Positions 34,573 through 48,800 of a stretch of 64,000 nucleotides of DNA are shown here, piece by piece (position 1 is the first letter of the stretch; every line of letters begins with the position of its first letter). The notes below the pieces were generated by a model. The model was not told where the DNA came from. It made no database searches and saw only the letters and a list, made by a program, of their open reading frames with translations. The DNA comes from Punctularia strigosozonata HHB-11173 SS5 (lineage: Eukaryota; Basidiomycota; Agaricomycetes; Corticiales; Punctulariaceae), in contig NW_006767434.1 in NCBI RefSeq assembly GCF_000264995.1, positions 2,444,004 to 2,508,003 on the forward strand, read 5' to 3'. The position numbers were made by a program, and so were the translations under genes.

Positions 34573-37500
34573 ATGAAGACGAGACGACGGACCAAGGCCG
34601 CTGCAGCTGCAGCAGGCGACGACGATGACAACGCGTCTCAGGCCGGCACCGACGACGGCCAGGGGGTACTCAACATTACACTGCCGAACGACGTCGACAT
34701 TGACTCTTTGGCAACACTTCTGCCTGATGTCTCCTTCACGTCGCTTACGCCCAGCGGCGCCGTGGCGCTGATGAAGCTCATTCAAACGCAAGCCATGATG
34801 GTGGACAACACTCAGCGTGAACTGGAGGAATGCAAGGCCGAGGGCGAGAAGAAGGACGTGGAACTCGATCAGGCTCTTCAAGACAAGGAAAATACCGCTC
34901 AAGAGCTTGAGACTGCTCTGCAGCTGGCGAATGACGAGTTGAAAACGGTGAAGGAGGAACGCGACAGACTCGGTGAGCCACCTTTTCCAGCTCCTGTCCG
35001 GTGACGGCACTAACAGACAACCCCAGCCGCGTCCCAACACACCTTGCAATCCCAGGTTGCTTCCTACAACGCATCTCAGACCAGCTCGTCGACCGAGCTT
35101 GACACACTTCGGCATCGGCTGGACGACTCGGAACGTGAAAAGCGTGATCTTGTCGCGGTCATAACGCGTCTAAAAGAGGACATCACACAACGGGATGGTG
35201 AGCAGACACGTCACTGCCTTCGCAGCACTTGGGATCTCACACAGAGCACAGAGGAAATTCAGACGCTCCGCAGCAACCTCAAGCAAGCGCGTCAAGACCA
35301 CCAGGCTCTTGAGAGCCAAGTTCGTGAATTACGGTCTACCGAGACTTCCACGAAGGTGAATTACCGCGACCTTTTTCCTAGATTCATACACTTACTGGTT
35401 TGTTCTCCAGTTCAAAATCGATTCTTTGGCGCAACAGCTGCAACTTGCCCAGTCCGAAGTCCAGCGCACTTCAACCGAGCTCAGCTCCAAGACGGAAGAG
35501 TTCGCCAAGTATCGTCGCGCGCGCCATGCAGAGATTACTCAGCTGCAGGCCAAGTATGATGCGCTACAACAAACTCACGGCCGCACAGAGAGCACGCTGA
35601 AGTCGCTCCAGACATCACACGCCTCTCAGACCCACCAGCTTACTGCCGCACTTGCTCAGGTCGAGGACCTCAAAGTCAAGGTCGCCGAGCAGGACGCTCG
35701 CTACTCGAGCGAGGCCGCAGGGCTGAGAAGACTCGTAACGATGATGGAAGAGCGCGAGGCTGGTATGAAGATCATCGTCGACAACTACGAGGCTGAGTGG
35801 AGGAAGGTGGGCGACGCGCAAGAGAGGAAGGAAGCTTTGTTACGCGACGACATCGAGAGAGAAAGGCGACGGGCAGATGATGCCGAAAAGCGCCTTGAGC
35901 AAATGGAGAAGGTATTCGAGAAGATGGACCGCGGCGAACTGCCATTCCCCAGTGTCGCCAGCGGTGTGCCGCAGACACCGGGTACACCCGCAACACCGAG
36001 ATATGCCGGGTCGCCCGACGTTTTCATGCAGGGCATCATGGGTCTCAGCCCGACTGTCGCGATGGCTAGCAGGGCGCAGAGAAGCGGCAGGACCTTCACG
36101 GAAGTGTATGCGGAATACATCAAGCTCCAAGAGGATTTCGCGAAGAAAACCTTCGAGTACGATCAGATGGAACGCACCCTTACCCAGGTGTTAGCACAAA
36201 TTGAGGAACGGGTACGCATCTGTGGCTCGTCTTCCTTCTACCGAGCTGATAGTTACTAGGCCCCGACTCTCGCTCAACAACGTGCCGAGCATGATCGCGC
36301 TATGGCCGAAGCCTCCCAGCTGGCTTCCCAGCTTGCTGACGCTCTAGCGGAGCGTGATAAGCAGACTGCTGCCGCCAAGGATTCCACTCAGAAGCTGAAG
36401 CAAAGCGTTCAGGAGAACGAGATCCTTCAACAACAACTAGATGACCTTGGGCGTCAAGTCCGGACGCTGCTCAGAGAGCTCGGTCGGCTACAAGACCCGA
36501 CTATTCCACCAGATGAAGAACTCGCCCAAGATGAATCCACCGCGCCTGCTGAGAACATTGAGCAGGTCATCACCAACAACCTTGTTCTCTTCCGATCCAT
36601 CAGCGGACTGCAGGAACAGAATCAGAAGCTGCTCAAGATCGTCCGCGAGCTTGGTTACAAGATGGAAAACGAAGAGAAGGAGTATCGTGAACGCATGGAG
36701 CAGGAGCAGAACGAAGCGGTGGTCGAAGCCATGGAGATGATCCAGACCCTCGAAGCACGGTTGGAGGCGCAGAGGAAGAGCCACGAGACGACTCTGCAGG
36801 CCTACATCAAGGAACGGGATTCGTTGAAGGCAATGCTTGGTCGATCGTCACATGTCGGTCCTTCGTTGCCAAACGGCGAAGCTGCTCAGATAAACGGCGT
36901 TGTCCCCGATTCCTCCGATCACGCCAGGGAACTGGCAGAGATGAGGGAGCGTTATGAGTCTACACAGACGGACCTTGTTGCTGACGCGGAGCGCAATCGT
37001 GAGCAACTGGCTGTTGTTGAGCGCGATGCTGACCGAGCCCGTGCCGAACTCGCTCGGCTGAGCGCGCGTGCTGAGATTTTGGAAGGTATGTGACTCTTTG
37101 TGCTCGGCATGGTTAGATTTTCATAGCGTGTTATCCGCAGAACGTCTGCGTATCTCCAACGACCAATATCAGCAAAAGGTTCATGAGCTCGATGCCCTGT
37201 CTGATCGTCATCAGCGCCTGTACGAGCAATGCACCCGCTATGACATCGAGTGCAATAGGGCTACAGAGGATCTTGCGCTCGTTGCGTCCAAGCTCGAAGA
37301 AATGCGCAATGAGAACGCCAATCTCCGCGCTGAGAAGGCTATCTTGCAGGTGATTGACATGCACAGCGTCGTCAACTTGATGCTGAAGCATCCCAAACAG
37401 GACATTCAAGACAGACTTTCTGAAGAAAATAAGACCTTGTCACTCAATGTTGACCATTTCTCCAAACTTGTGACAAACATTCAGAAAATGCAGAATGACC

Positions 37501-40500
37501 TGGAGCGCTCCGGAGAGAACGATCGTCGTCGACTGGAGGCACAGATCCAGATGATGGAGACCCAAGTGTGAGTGCTTTCCGCGTCTCGCGCGTCACACAA
37601 TTGAACGAACCGGGTTATAGACTCGATCTACGTACTCAGCTCACCCAGGAACGGGACACTGTTCGCCATCTGACACTGCAGAAGGACCTTGAGCTTCGCG
37701 ACCTACATGCGAAGGTTGAAAAGGCGGTAAGCCGAACTCGTGAAGTTCGCTGTCGGCAAGATTTTGATTCGTCTCGCAGCACCAAGAACTGAGTAAAACT
37801 CGGGAATCATTGATCGGTGCTGAGACGAGCAAGAAGCACCTTGAGGAGCGCGTGGAAGATTTGAGCAAACAACTCCAGGGCAACCAAGAGAAGCTTGCTG
37901 TGTACGAGCGTCGAAGTGACGGAGTTCCCGCACAACAAATGCATGCAGGAATGAGCCGGGAGGAGCAACTTGAAGCTGAAGTGGCAGAGCTCCGGTGCGC
38001 ATGACTATAGGATTGATCTCGTAGCTGCCGTACTGATGACCTAATCTCAGATCTTCATTGAAGGTAGCGCAAGTTGAGTTGACAAATGCCCGCAACCATG
38101 TGCAACAGTTCCAGGAGATCAGCCAAGCCAGCGAGTCTGCGCTGGCGTCTCTGAGCTCCACGTTTGACGAGTACAAGACGTCTTCTGAGGCTCAAATAGC
38201 CAAGCATGAGGTAAAATCTCAGTATCATTATCTGCTCAGAGTTCTCATGAAACTATCGTAGGCGGAGTATACAGCAATGAACGAGAAGCTGCACGCCGTA
38301 CAACAGGAGCTTGCGCAAGCCTCTCAGAAGTATACTGAACTCAAGTCCTCTTACGATTCGGATCGAGCGGCATGGGCCTCGGATAAGAAGACGCTCGAGG
38401 ACACCATTGTCGATATGAGCACTTCTGAGAAACACTCCGAGAGCGACCGGGTGCTCTTCGAAGCGGAGCTCCGTCAACAGCAGGATCGTGTCAAGGCATG
38501 TCGGTACAATCGACCCCATGTGGCGAGATGCTGACGGCTGCTGTAGGCTGCCGAAGATCGGTACTCTAGGGAAGTGATCGCTCACGCAGAAACCATCAAG
38601 GCACTAGAAACTGCCAAAGCTCAGCTTTCGACAGCTCAGAACAAGGCTACAGAAGGTGTCGCTGCCGCTGAGACCGCAAAAGCAAATCTCATTGCGTCGG
38701 AGAATAGCTGGAAGCAACAGAAGGCGGCGCTGGAGAAGGAGATTGCGGACCTCGCTGCTCGGTAAGGCTTTGTGATCTTTCGCTATTGCTCTAGCGCATA
38801 CTCAATGCTATTCAGCTGCAAGGACCTCACTAGTCAGAATGACACCCTCCATCATCATCTTGAGTCAGTTAGCACGCAGGCCACGCGCATCAGGCAAGCC
38901 GCGGACGCCTCGGCTCCAGTCTCGGAAGACGATCAATCCGACGACACCGATTCGAAATTGTCCGAATTGCGATCTGTGGTCGCATACCTTCGGAAGGAGA
39001 AGGAGATAGTGGATCTACAGCTTGAACTCAGCAAGCAGGAATGTCTGAGACTGAAGTCCCAGATTGAGCATCTCTCTCAGACACTTCAAGAAACTAGGCA
39101 GGCGTTATCGGAGGTATGGTGGATGGTTGATCATGATACATGCATGCTAACCGTTTGCCCCAGGAACGCGAACGGGCGGTTGATGCAGCAGCGTCGCAAG
39201 CTCAGCACGCGGAGCTACTAGAAAAGATCAATCAGTTGACTATTCTTCGCGAGAGCAATGCAACATTAAGAGCTGAATCGGAAGCCAACGCTCGACGCGC
39301 ACGCGATCTGGATTTGAAACTTCAACGACTCACAACAGAGTTGGAGCCCGCTAAGGAGGAAGCTCGCCTTGCTCAAGCGGAACTGTCGGCTCGAGATGCT
39401 CAGCTACAACGTCTTCAGGAAGAGAACAAGAAATGGCAGGAACGCAATTCGCAGTTACTGACTAAGGTGAGTGTTACGTTCTGGAAGTTAGCTAATGTTT
39501 ACCTGGCAACGCAGTACGATCGTATCGATCCTGCCGAAGTACAATCTCTGAAGGAGGAGATTGAACAGCTGAAAAAGGAGAAAGAACAGGCAGTATCCGA
39601 GCAGGAGCAGCGATTAGCACAGGTAGGCCGTCAGGGAGTCCCGAAACGACTCCGTATTAACCCAATGACCACAGTTGAGCAAGATCCAGGAAAGCTACAC
39701 GAAGCTCAAAGATGCCGCGCAGCACAACAACGGAGTATTCAAGAAGAGGATGGCTGCCGCTCAGGAGAAGGAGGTCCAACTCACCAAGACCATATCTGAT
39801 CTACAGACTCAGGTTGAGGCATTGACTTCTCGCTACAATGACGAGCAGGCCGGCGGCGCTGAAGAACTAAAACGACTTCAAGATCAGATATCTAAGATCA
39901 ATCAAGAGAAGGCGGCCTTAGAAGCCGCTCTCAACGAGGCTAAGAACGCTGCCTCGGGTCCTATCGGTGATTCCGCAGAACTTCAGTCAACCATTGTGGG
40001 TTTAATTCTCGTCTGGTTTTGTGACACGATTTGACTCAATTGCAGGCTGAGCTCCGGGAGGAACGCGATCGTTTGCTCAAGGAGAAGGAAACGTGGCTAT
40101 CACATGCGCCTAGTGAACCCAGTGGAGATATCGCTGGTTCTGGACAGCAGTGGCAGGCCGAGAGAGATGAACTGATCAAAGCTCGTGATGAGGCTGTCTC
40201 GCAAGCACAAGTGAGAGACAATGTTGTTTATTTCGAAGTGTTCTCAATCGCGTCCGCTAGGTGGCGCAAGCGAATGCGCAGAAAGCGCTTGAAGAGATAA
40301 AAAATGTCAAATCTCAGAGCGTATGTGATGCATCTAGAGCCTATGTCGAATACTTACGCTTGTTCCAGGATAAGTTCCAGGCTCGGATCAGAGAGTTGAT
40401 GAAGCACCGGCAAGCAGACTCCGAAAAAGCTGCGTCGCAGCAGGAAGCGGCGGTCGCAGCGGCGGTCCAGCAGGCAAGAGCGGAAGCCCAAGCATCAACA

Positions 40501-41280
40501 CCGGCTCCACCTGTCGAAGCACTTCTTGCGAAGCACGCAGAAGAGTTAAAAGCCCTGGAGAGCCGTCTCAACGAGAAACATGCCGCGGAACTCAAGACTG
40601 CAGTCGACAATGCTGTCGCCGAAGCCAAGAAACATTCGCCACCGACTGCCACAGACGGCGACCGCGACGCTGCTATAGCCCAAGCACTTGCCAAGGCTTC
40701 CGAGGAATTCGAGGCGAAACTCAAGGCCGAGATCGAGTCCGCCACTGAACGTGGGCGCTTGGAATCTGCAGCGAAATCCAGGCTGAAGGACCAGCAGCTG
40801 ACGAAGGTGCAATCCAAGGTGAAGGAGCTGGAAGCCCGCATCGTAGAATGGAAAAACGCCGGAATTTTACCCGAGGATGCGACGGTGTCTCCGACCAAGC
40901 CGAACACCGCTACGGCACCTGCTACCAAGCCACCGACAGCGACAGCGCCAGCTGCAACCCGCAAGCAATCCGTGAACGCTGCCGCCGGAGGATCCGCTCC
41001 AGCAGCGCCCCCAGCAGCCGGTAGGGGTCGAGGTGCGGCGCCTGGGCGTGGAGCTCGTGGGGCCGCGCGTGGTGGAGCGGCCGGCAGAGGGGCATCCGCG
41101 GCGGCGGCGGCAGCAGCAGCAGCAGCCACTCCTACATCGGGGTTGGCGATCGCTGGCGCTGCGGGTAAACGGGCGCGGGAGGATGGAGAAGCATCTGATG
41201 ATTCCGGCACTAAACGGTTGAAACCTGCTGATGGCGCCGCCGCCAAACCTGTAACTTTACGCAGACCACCAGCAACATAG
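34573..41280 (+). CDS. MLP1: Mlp1/Mlp2/TPR-like nuclear-basket coiled-coil protein
   Basis: Very long coiled-coil protein (roughly 1,900-2,000 residues) of the nuclear pore basket, involved in mRNA quality control and export. The ATG at 34573 starts MKTRRRTKAAAAAAGDDDDN. Heptad-rich helices fill most of the length. The conserved Mlp1/TPR blocks are TFTEVYAEYIKLQEDFAKKT, then DLGRQVRTLLRELGRLQD and NLVLFRSISGLQEQNQKLLK-IVRELGYKM (about 36550-36665). A Pro/Thr hinge (PSVASGVPQTPGTPATP) sits near 35950. The C-terminus is disordered: TATAPATKPPTATAPAATRK, an RGG-like stretch (GRGRGAAPGRGARGAARGG), an alanine run of about 11, and KRAREDGEASDDSGTKRLKP, a likely nuclear-localisation signal. About 17 exons. 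It is convergent with the kinase gene, 261 bp away. Confidence 0.93.
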
Positions 41281-41541
41281 CATATCCATCCACGCATGTA
41301 TTCATAGCTGTTTTCAGATTTGTGTTATATAATGTGACTGCATGGTAGATCCTGTAATCCGCTCGTAAATCGCGTTCGACGTGAAGTACATGAGCATCGT
41401 TAAAGCAAACCGATAGCGTTCAAATAGATAGATAACATGTAAGATGACCAGAGCGATGAGATGGCAGGAAAAAAACAGAGCAAAGCATCGGGCAGTACAA
41501 TGAGAACTCGACGGGTACGGGAAGGAAAGCGATGCAAAGGT

Positions 41542-44500
41542 TTAATCAATCCGAGATAATCTGCGAGAAATGGTCTTACCGTTCACGGCAGCTTTCAAAG
41601 CTCGCCGCACAACGGCGAAGGAGTTACGTCCTTCTTCGTCTTCTGCTCGGGCATCCACCCCCGGAGGGGACATGATGCCCAACTCGTCCACAGAGACGGC
41701 CTTCAAATAGTCATCACTTGACACTGGCGGGGGCATAGGGCGCCGAGAAGAGTTAACATTGAAACGTTTGCCGTGTCTCTTGGGGGGGATTGGAACGGTC
41801 AGGTGGTTATGCCCGGTAGGAGCGGTATTGTTGGATTGATATCCAGCACCAACGCGTTTCACGCCCGACGTTGCCATGAGGAATCGATCATAGACCGTCT
41901 CGAGCTGTCGACGAGCGGGTGTGTCCGGTATGGGTGGACGTTCGGTAGCTGGTCTGGGAGGATAAGGGTCGACATGCAGGGGTGATGCGGTTAGACTGTT
42001 CATCTCCTTGAGCATTGAACTATCTGGAGTGAACGTGTCTTGGGCTCCGGGGGTTCGAGGTTCCGCGACGAATAGTTTCCGATCCACAACGGCCGACAAT
42101 GGCAGGGAAGGTTTGGCCGGAGATGTAGATACTATAACAGAATGAGCGTGCGCAGGAATGGAACATTGTACAAGTTGCGCTTCTTACCTCGTTCGAGTTC
42201 CAAATTCAGCCATTCCTTAGGTGCTATATGCTTTTGCAGTAGATCACCCTGAGACCGCCAACGATCCTTGCGTTTCGATGGGGACTCCAAGTCAATCTCC
42301 GTAGAACGCGACACCTCGGAAGGTTTGGGAGAACGCGTGACGATGGTGTATCTGCGAGGCCGAGGCGGCGTTGCGGTTGTATTGGGTGAAGCGAAGTGCA
42401 CGCTGCTCTCCTCCAGGATAGTTGATGGTTCAGGGGTAGCAAGGTCCGATGACCGAGGCGAAGCCGTTGAGGGGAAGTAGGATGTGTTGAATGAGCCGTC
42501 CTCATAACCGTCCACAAAAATCTGATTTGCAGCCAGGGGTTTGCGTGGAAGTCGCGAGGAACGGTTTGAACGCGTTTGAGATCGTGAGAGAGACAATTGC
42601 CTGGAAGGTGGAGCGACAGGCAGTACAGGAGCCGCGTGCGTGCTGCTCAAGACGAAATTCTGCGACGCATCCTGTACTACCCCTGACGTAGCCTGTATCA
42701 GCGTTCATCCCAGAAAAAAAGGCAATCTACTTACTCTCAATATTTTGCATCCATGCTGTCATGCGGTCCTCCACCGTGGCTGCGTCAGACTCTGCGTCAA
42801 CGGGAGCACCCGCTAGTGCACCCAGTGCGGCTCGAGACGTCGCTGAGCTTCACGTCAGTACTCAGCTTCAGTTCAGTATGACATAGCTTTACCATGACGG
42901 ATGACTGCATCACCCCAGTCCTCATCATCACTGGTCCCCACAGAAAGTCTTGGATTGGGTCGTTTTGCGACGTGACTGATCTGATTCAAGGAAGACTTGT
43001 ACGATCGCGCAGTCTTCTCAGCCAGTTGACCTATGGATGCCTTGAAACTCTGCTTGAACATATTCAGAGAGGTGTCAACATTTGGCCGCGGAAGGACGCC
43101 GGTGGTATCGTCCATATGGATAAAGCTGGAATCTGATAGGGTATAAGGTTAACTCATGGATCGAATCCGTGGAATTACGTTGACTTACCCCCCGAGTTCA
43201 CATCCTGAGGCAAATCGCCTTTCGCGAGTTTCTCCTGACCGGAGAGCAGGAAAGCTTGCAGGCACCTCTGCGTCTCCTTCTCCTGTCGAAGAGATCCCAA
43301 TCCCGTGTTCACCGTCGAGGGGGTCGACGGTTTGGAAGCATCCTGTTCGGGAGCGACGATCTCCGTCGTGGCATCCTCTTCAGAATGCTCCCGTCCAAAT
43401 TCAATCTCGCTCTCCACTTCGAGCTCAATCGACATTTCCCGTAGTCGCTCCCTAGCGTTAGCCCATTCTGCGATGCGCGATCGGACTGAGTCCGAGACGC
43501 TGACATTAGGATTAGAACGTGAATGGGAAAACGAGCTGCTGGGTAACTCGGCCGGAGCGTCGCCATCTTCATCTTCCATGACCTTCGAAGACACTGCTAT
43601 CTTCTTCCCCTTCGTCGTTGGGTCCGCAACACCATGCCTTCGCGACGTCCGGCCAGCTTTCTTCCTGTCGGCTGTCTTCGGTGAGGAGTTCGCACTCATA
43701 TTCTCCTTGTTTCGCATCGATCTTTGGTCTGATCTGGAGGCGAGTATATCCACCGAGGAGTCGGCCGCGCTGGATGGTGACGTCGCTATCCTTGGACCCA
43801 GCGGTCTACGAAGAACATCTCGACTCTTCGTTGTGAGGAGGACAGCATTCTCCTTCTGTGTACTTGATTGCGTGAGGATTGATCTTTCCTCTTTGATGGG
43901 TGTAGGAATAACTGGCGGCAGTTTCTTGAACACAGACACGGCTTCGCGTCTCACGTGGCCTCCCAATTCCTGGGTAGAGGTCATGGGCTTCAACTGATTC
44001 TTATACCCATCATGCAGAGCGGCATTGGAACGGGTAGCAGAAAGGACGGGTATTCCCGATCGTTTGGGTCGTAAGGATGGTTTCGGTTTGAGCGCAGGGC
44101 GCAGGACAGCAAGGAGGGCTGCATCATCTTCGTTGCTCTCTGCGTATTTCCGCTTCGCTTGTTCTGATAGTACATCGCATGAGCATTTGCCGGCGAAAGC
44201 ATGATTGGTCTAACCTTTCACAGCAAGAACTTTCGATTGTGTCGCACCAAGAGCAAGCCCGCCCCCATGCTCGGCACTGGCCCGGGACCTCTCAGGTTGC
44301 GACACGGGCTTTGCGGTCGCAGGAAGAGCTCCGTCTACGTCACGGGAACCAGGTAACATGTCGTTCAGCTTGGATGGCGATTCTCGTTCTCTGACGGGAC
44401 CGGATAACATGTAGTTCTCCTTGCGTTCCCTGGGCTTGGTGCGCGCGCCTCGTCCACGGGTGGACCACGGTGATATGATGTCCACAACACTCGGCGAACC

Positions 44501-45868
44501 AGCACCTTTGCCTGACAGTCCCATGACACGGGAGATGCTCTCGGATTTCTCTGATAATCCGATCAGTATGGCAGTTCGTGTAGTGCGTATAAATTACTTG
44601 CTGTGTGCCACTTTATTCGTTGTTCTTTGACTAACATCCTGGAGTTCTTGAGACCAGTAAGGATCTTGGAATGCGCCGACGGCCGTGCAACGGAGATCCG
44701 CATTGGGTGCAAGCATACGTCGGAGCATGCTCTCAACACCGGAACTGATGTTCCATTGTCCAACCCACTTTCCGCGTATCTGCGTCGTCAAACATCGTGA
44801 GCGTGATGCAGATAGGCTACGCGAAGCATACTCACAGTACGTCCCCAATAGGCTTCAAGCTCAGTCTTCGTACTAAATTGCTCCCCTTCTTCGTACTCGA
44901 AGGGAGTCCGGCCCACCAGGAGCTCAAAAAATGTTATCCCGAGTGACCAGACGTCGGACTTGCGTGTATCATGCTTAAGGCCTCGCGCGCGTTCGGGGGA
45001 TAAATACTGAGATATGAACGGCAAGACAATCAGTCATGCTCAGTGTGAAGATGATCCGAAAACAACCTCTGGTGTGCCATAGCTCACGGAGCTGATGAAC
45101 GCTTCCGAAGATTTGGGGTTATACTGCTCTGCAAAGCCGAAGTCGACAAGTGTTGGCACGTTAGTCTCAGAAAGAAGAATATTGGCTGGCCTGCGATTGG
45201 GACAAGTGTCAGTATTAGTTCATGCATATGCGCTATGAATCCTACTTGATATCATTGTGAACCACGCCCCGTTTATGCAGATAGACGATGCCTGACAGAA
45301 GCGACTGCATCCAGGGCTTAGCACGTGACTCGGGCAATTCCACGGGTATAAGCCGAGGCAAGTACGCCCTAAATGTATGTTCAACGATGTCAAACCAGAA
45401 TAGTTGGAGGAAGGAGCGCACATGGTTATCAATGCGTAAGATGGGGTGATAATAAATGAGTAAAAAGGAACGATAGATGGATGGGGGTCGTCATTGAAGG
45501 AGCGGACGATCTTCATCTCATTCCATCTTAGAGGGCGCGGGCGTTAGCTTTGTCCGCAGAGAATCACGGACATAGAGCACATACAAGGATCCTACGCGAG
45601 CGGATGCTGTCTTACTCTTGTTGCGATGGACGAGCTTGACCGCGACTTTCGCGTCCGATAACTTGTCGTGGCCGCTTCGTGGCCGGCACAACCATACACT
45701 CCCCCAATTTCCAAAGCCGATCTTGGCCACCGAGTCAGTTGTTGTACTACGAAGCTCAGCCAGGCATCCAGAGCCCACCTCGTTGACAAAGTGCAGTTTC
45801 TGCGCCAGAGTCTGGTCGGAGATGGAGAAGACGTCCGTTGCGCCGGGAGGGGGCAGCGGGGGGTCCAT
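41542..45868 (-). CDS. Serine/threonine protein kinase with a very long disordered C-terminal tail
   Basis: N-terminal kinase domain of about 330 residues: MDPPLPPPGATDVFSISDQT (start 45868), the glycine loop IGFGNWGSVWL, the VAIK lysine in AKVAVKLVHRNKSK, the catalytic loop VVHNDIKPANILL (HND where HRD is usual), LVDFGFAEQY, the activation segment SVSYGTPEYLSPERARG, then SDVWSLGITFFELLVGRTPF and a normal C-lobe end (MLRRMLAPNADLRC). The remaining 900 or so residues (44600 down to 41542) are Ser/Pro-rich and low in structure: DIISPWSTRGRGARTKPRER, RRPLGPRIATSPSSAADSSV, DDEDWGDAV and NSFAVVRRALKAAVNGKTIS near the end. Introns are short and GT-AG. The tail resembles those of fungal kinases controlling growth or septation, but I cannot name the orthologue. 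An in-frame ATG at 45988 is an alternative start. Confidence 0.9.
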
Positions 45869-48800
45869 CTCGGGGCGGTAGAGGAGGGCGTGAGGGGAGA
45901 CGAGGGTAACACGGCAGACGACGGCCAGGAGACGAGAGAGAGGCCATGTGGGAGCGTCCCCGCCGAGGGTTGGACATTGGACAAACATTGCTCAAAGAAC
46001 GCGTACCGGACGCCCCCACAAACTCTCCTCACCCCAGTCACATGACCGCCTGTTACTTCCGCTTTCCTTTCCAGGAAATCGCTTTACTGTCTCCGGCCCC
46101 AGCGTACCCGCGTTCGAGTATGACCGCGCTTGACGTTTGCCAGAGGTTCATGCGATACGGCCCGCCGGCGACCATTTTCAGCTACGCATTGACGGTGGTC
46201 CGCAGTTATGTTCGTTGTCAGCTACGGCGGGGTCATCCTCTTGTACTGCCTCAAAGCAACTTCCCGAGCTGACTGCCGATCCTCAAAACAAGCGCGCCTG
46301 GCCGATGGAGCGACATTTATTCCGCAAACCACGCGAATACTACCGATAACGGTGGATGCAAAGCTCAGCACGGCGGGGTGTGCGTCATATCAAGGCATTT
46401 GTCCTTCCTATCCCAAGGAGTCGAGATAGCAGCATGGGACCGCGGGTGCATTGCAGTCAGGGTCACCTTCTGCATACAATGCGGCGGAACCACCATTGCG
46501 GCAACATATGTCATAGAGCCAGAAGCCATGTACGTATCAGCGCCTCCCCTACGGGTTTATGCCACTGAAATTGACACCTACAGTCGGCGGTTCTGCCGCC
46601 TGCATGAATTTGAATATATTCCCGCAAAGCATAACTGACAAAACCTTGATGGATAACCAGAACCGCGACAAATAACGCGAGCGTACCGCTTTCCCCCTGT
46701 CTCATGTTATACTGGCTTACTCACAGTACATGATTTCGCCCGTCAGATATTGCTCCGCGTATTCGCAATCGTCATCGGTCACTTTCCTCCAAGCTACCGA
46801 TACAGCACATGCAGGTATCGATATGTTGTTGCTTGCTTGAAAACCAAGAGTCACCCGCCCGGAAATGACCCGCAGTCTTCATGCACATGCAACCGTATCC
46901 CACCCATCAGGTCGGTGTCAGCCGAGACTTCCGAACAATAATCGTATGGGATAAGTCTGGACGTACCACTATCTGTGTCGAAAGGAACCACCCGCATGTT
47001 GCATTGAAAGTTAATCTTCCTCTCCGAAAGCGTCACGTCCCCCCTTGCGGCAGCCATTGCACGATGCCGCGCGGCCATCGACAGCACTGATACCATGCGC
47101 GATGTAATCCCTTTTCCGATCCCGCAGTGTGGAGTTACATCTAAATGGTTTGGTCACCGCTATCCCCGAGGCTTCGGGACATGAACACGCGAAATTGGTG
47201 GCCAAGACAGCATGAAGCCATCCGTACACGCCGACGCGTCGTGTCAATACAGACGTGCTAATGCGGAGACTAATCCCCATTTCCCTTACACCGTCCAAAT
47301 ATACACAGTAAGTTCAGCGTCATCTGGCGCATGTGTCTGATGGTCCTATGAGAGCCTTCCTTTGGTCCTGTTCAGAAATCAGTCACGATGCGACTTCCCT
47401 GTGTGTCCTAATCTGGCTGAAATAACTTACTGTCTGTGTCCAGGCTGGATGCCCGTCTTACGGGTCGAATCATGGGACAACGGTTCTCTGTCTTGTCTAT
47501 GTTGCAGATCCGTACGGTACGATGCATGCGTTCGAAGACGATGGCTGCAAGAGCGAGCCTGCAACAAGAAAAGTGATGAGTAAATCGCTCGTTGCTGCGC
47601 AGCGCGAGGCGTGGTTGAGGCCATGACCGGGATTCGTGTGTGACTGCAAGTAGCCGCCGTATCAGAAGCATGACTTGTGCGTAAGCTATCGTTCCAAGGG
47701 AGTTTCATCTCAATGGCTTGCAGCGTTCCAGAAGAGGTGAAAATTGCCGGCGGACGCCCCACCGTGCGCGAGCGGTACCCTCACTGTCTCCTATCCCAGA
47801 AGTCTTGCAGGCATAACATCTCATAGGTCCGCAAGCGCGGCGTGACGCTATTGAGTACCATGTAAGTTAGTGAGCTCTCATGACGGTAGCCTATGCTTTT
47901 GATGGGGCTTCGAAGTCATGTACATTCCATGCATACCATTGTAATGCGGATCGTTGTGGGTCGAAATAACTCGTGTTCGATCGTCCGTGTCTCAGACGGC
48001 CACTGACATGTTTTGCTGTAAGGCGAATGTGAAGGAGGCCACACATCCACCCAAACTTCACTGTGCTCTATATTCAACAATTGTCGGTACCGCGATAATT
48101 CGCGGTTTACACCGCAGAAAGGACCGGATTGCTTCGACGGATGCGCAGCACGGTGCCAGTGGTGCTATCACGATACTCAGCAGTGCTGATATTTAGCTCC
48201 GGCGTTTATATCCTCGGCTCAACGAACAGTCGATGTGTCCACAGCCTCGACCGTTTCTACTGGGACGTGATGCATCAAGTTGTATACTTTCAGCGCATGA
48301 ACGCATGGAAGTAGACCTCAGCTGTGTGCATCTAATGGTGAAGTCGTATCACTCATATGGATGGGATGATGATCCAGGTCATAGCGACACGGCGCCTCTA
48401 AATTATTACGAAGTCCGATAGCGGAACAACCGGTTGTCATGCAATGCTTCGAATCTATGTTTTACCTAACTTGAGAATGACACGACAAGTTCACCGTGTA
48501 TACTCGGCATCCGTTTCATCTTGACATGCCAAATGATACATGTAGTCTCTCGGGAGACGGTCACTGTGATAGCTGCTACCCTACCTTTCCCAGAGTTCTG
48601 GAATTCCCGTGCTATGCGTTGAACGTTAACATGATACCTATCTTAACGACTCGGGATGCACGATTTAGGATGGGATTATGCCTTATCCTTGTACTTCGTG
48701 TTGCAACTGAAAGATGCGCGGTTTCATCAAGCGGTGTAGTGGCAGCGTACTAGGAGATCAGGTTTCCAATCAATCGACGTCCAAATGGCGGTAGTTGGGG

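Noticed and set aside
40341-41297. 318-codon open frame on the minus strand
   Set aside because: It is the shadow of the Ala/Glu/Lys-rich end of the Mlp1-like gene; its Ala/Ser-rich product follows from base composition.
43305-43997. 230-codon plus frame
   Set aside because: Antisense shadow of the Ser-rich kinase tail; no family resemblance.
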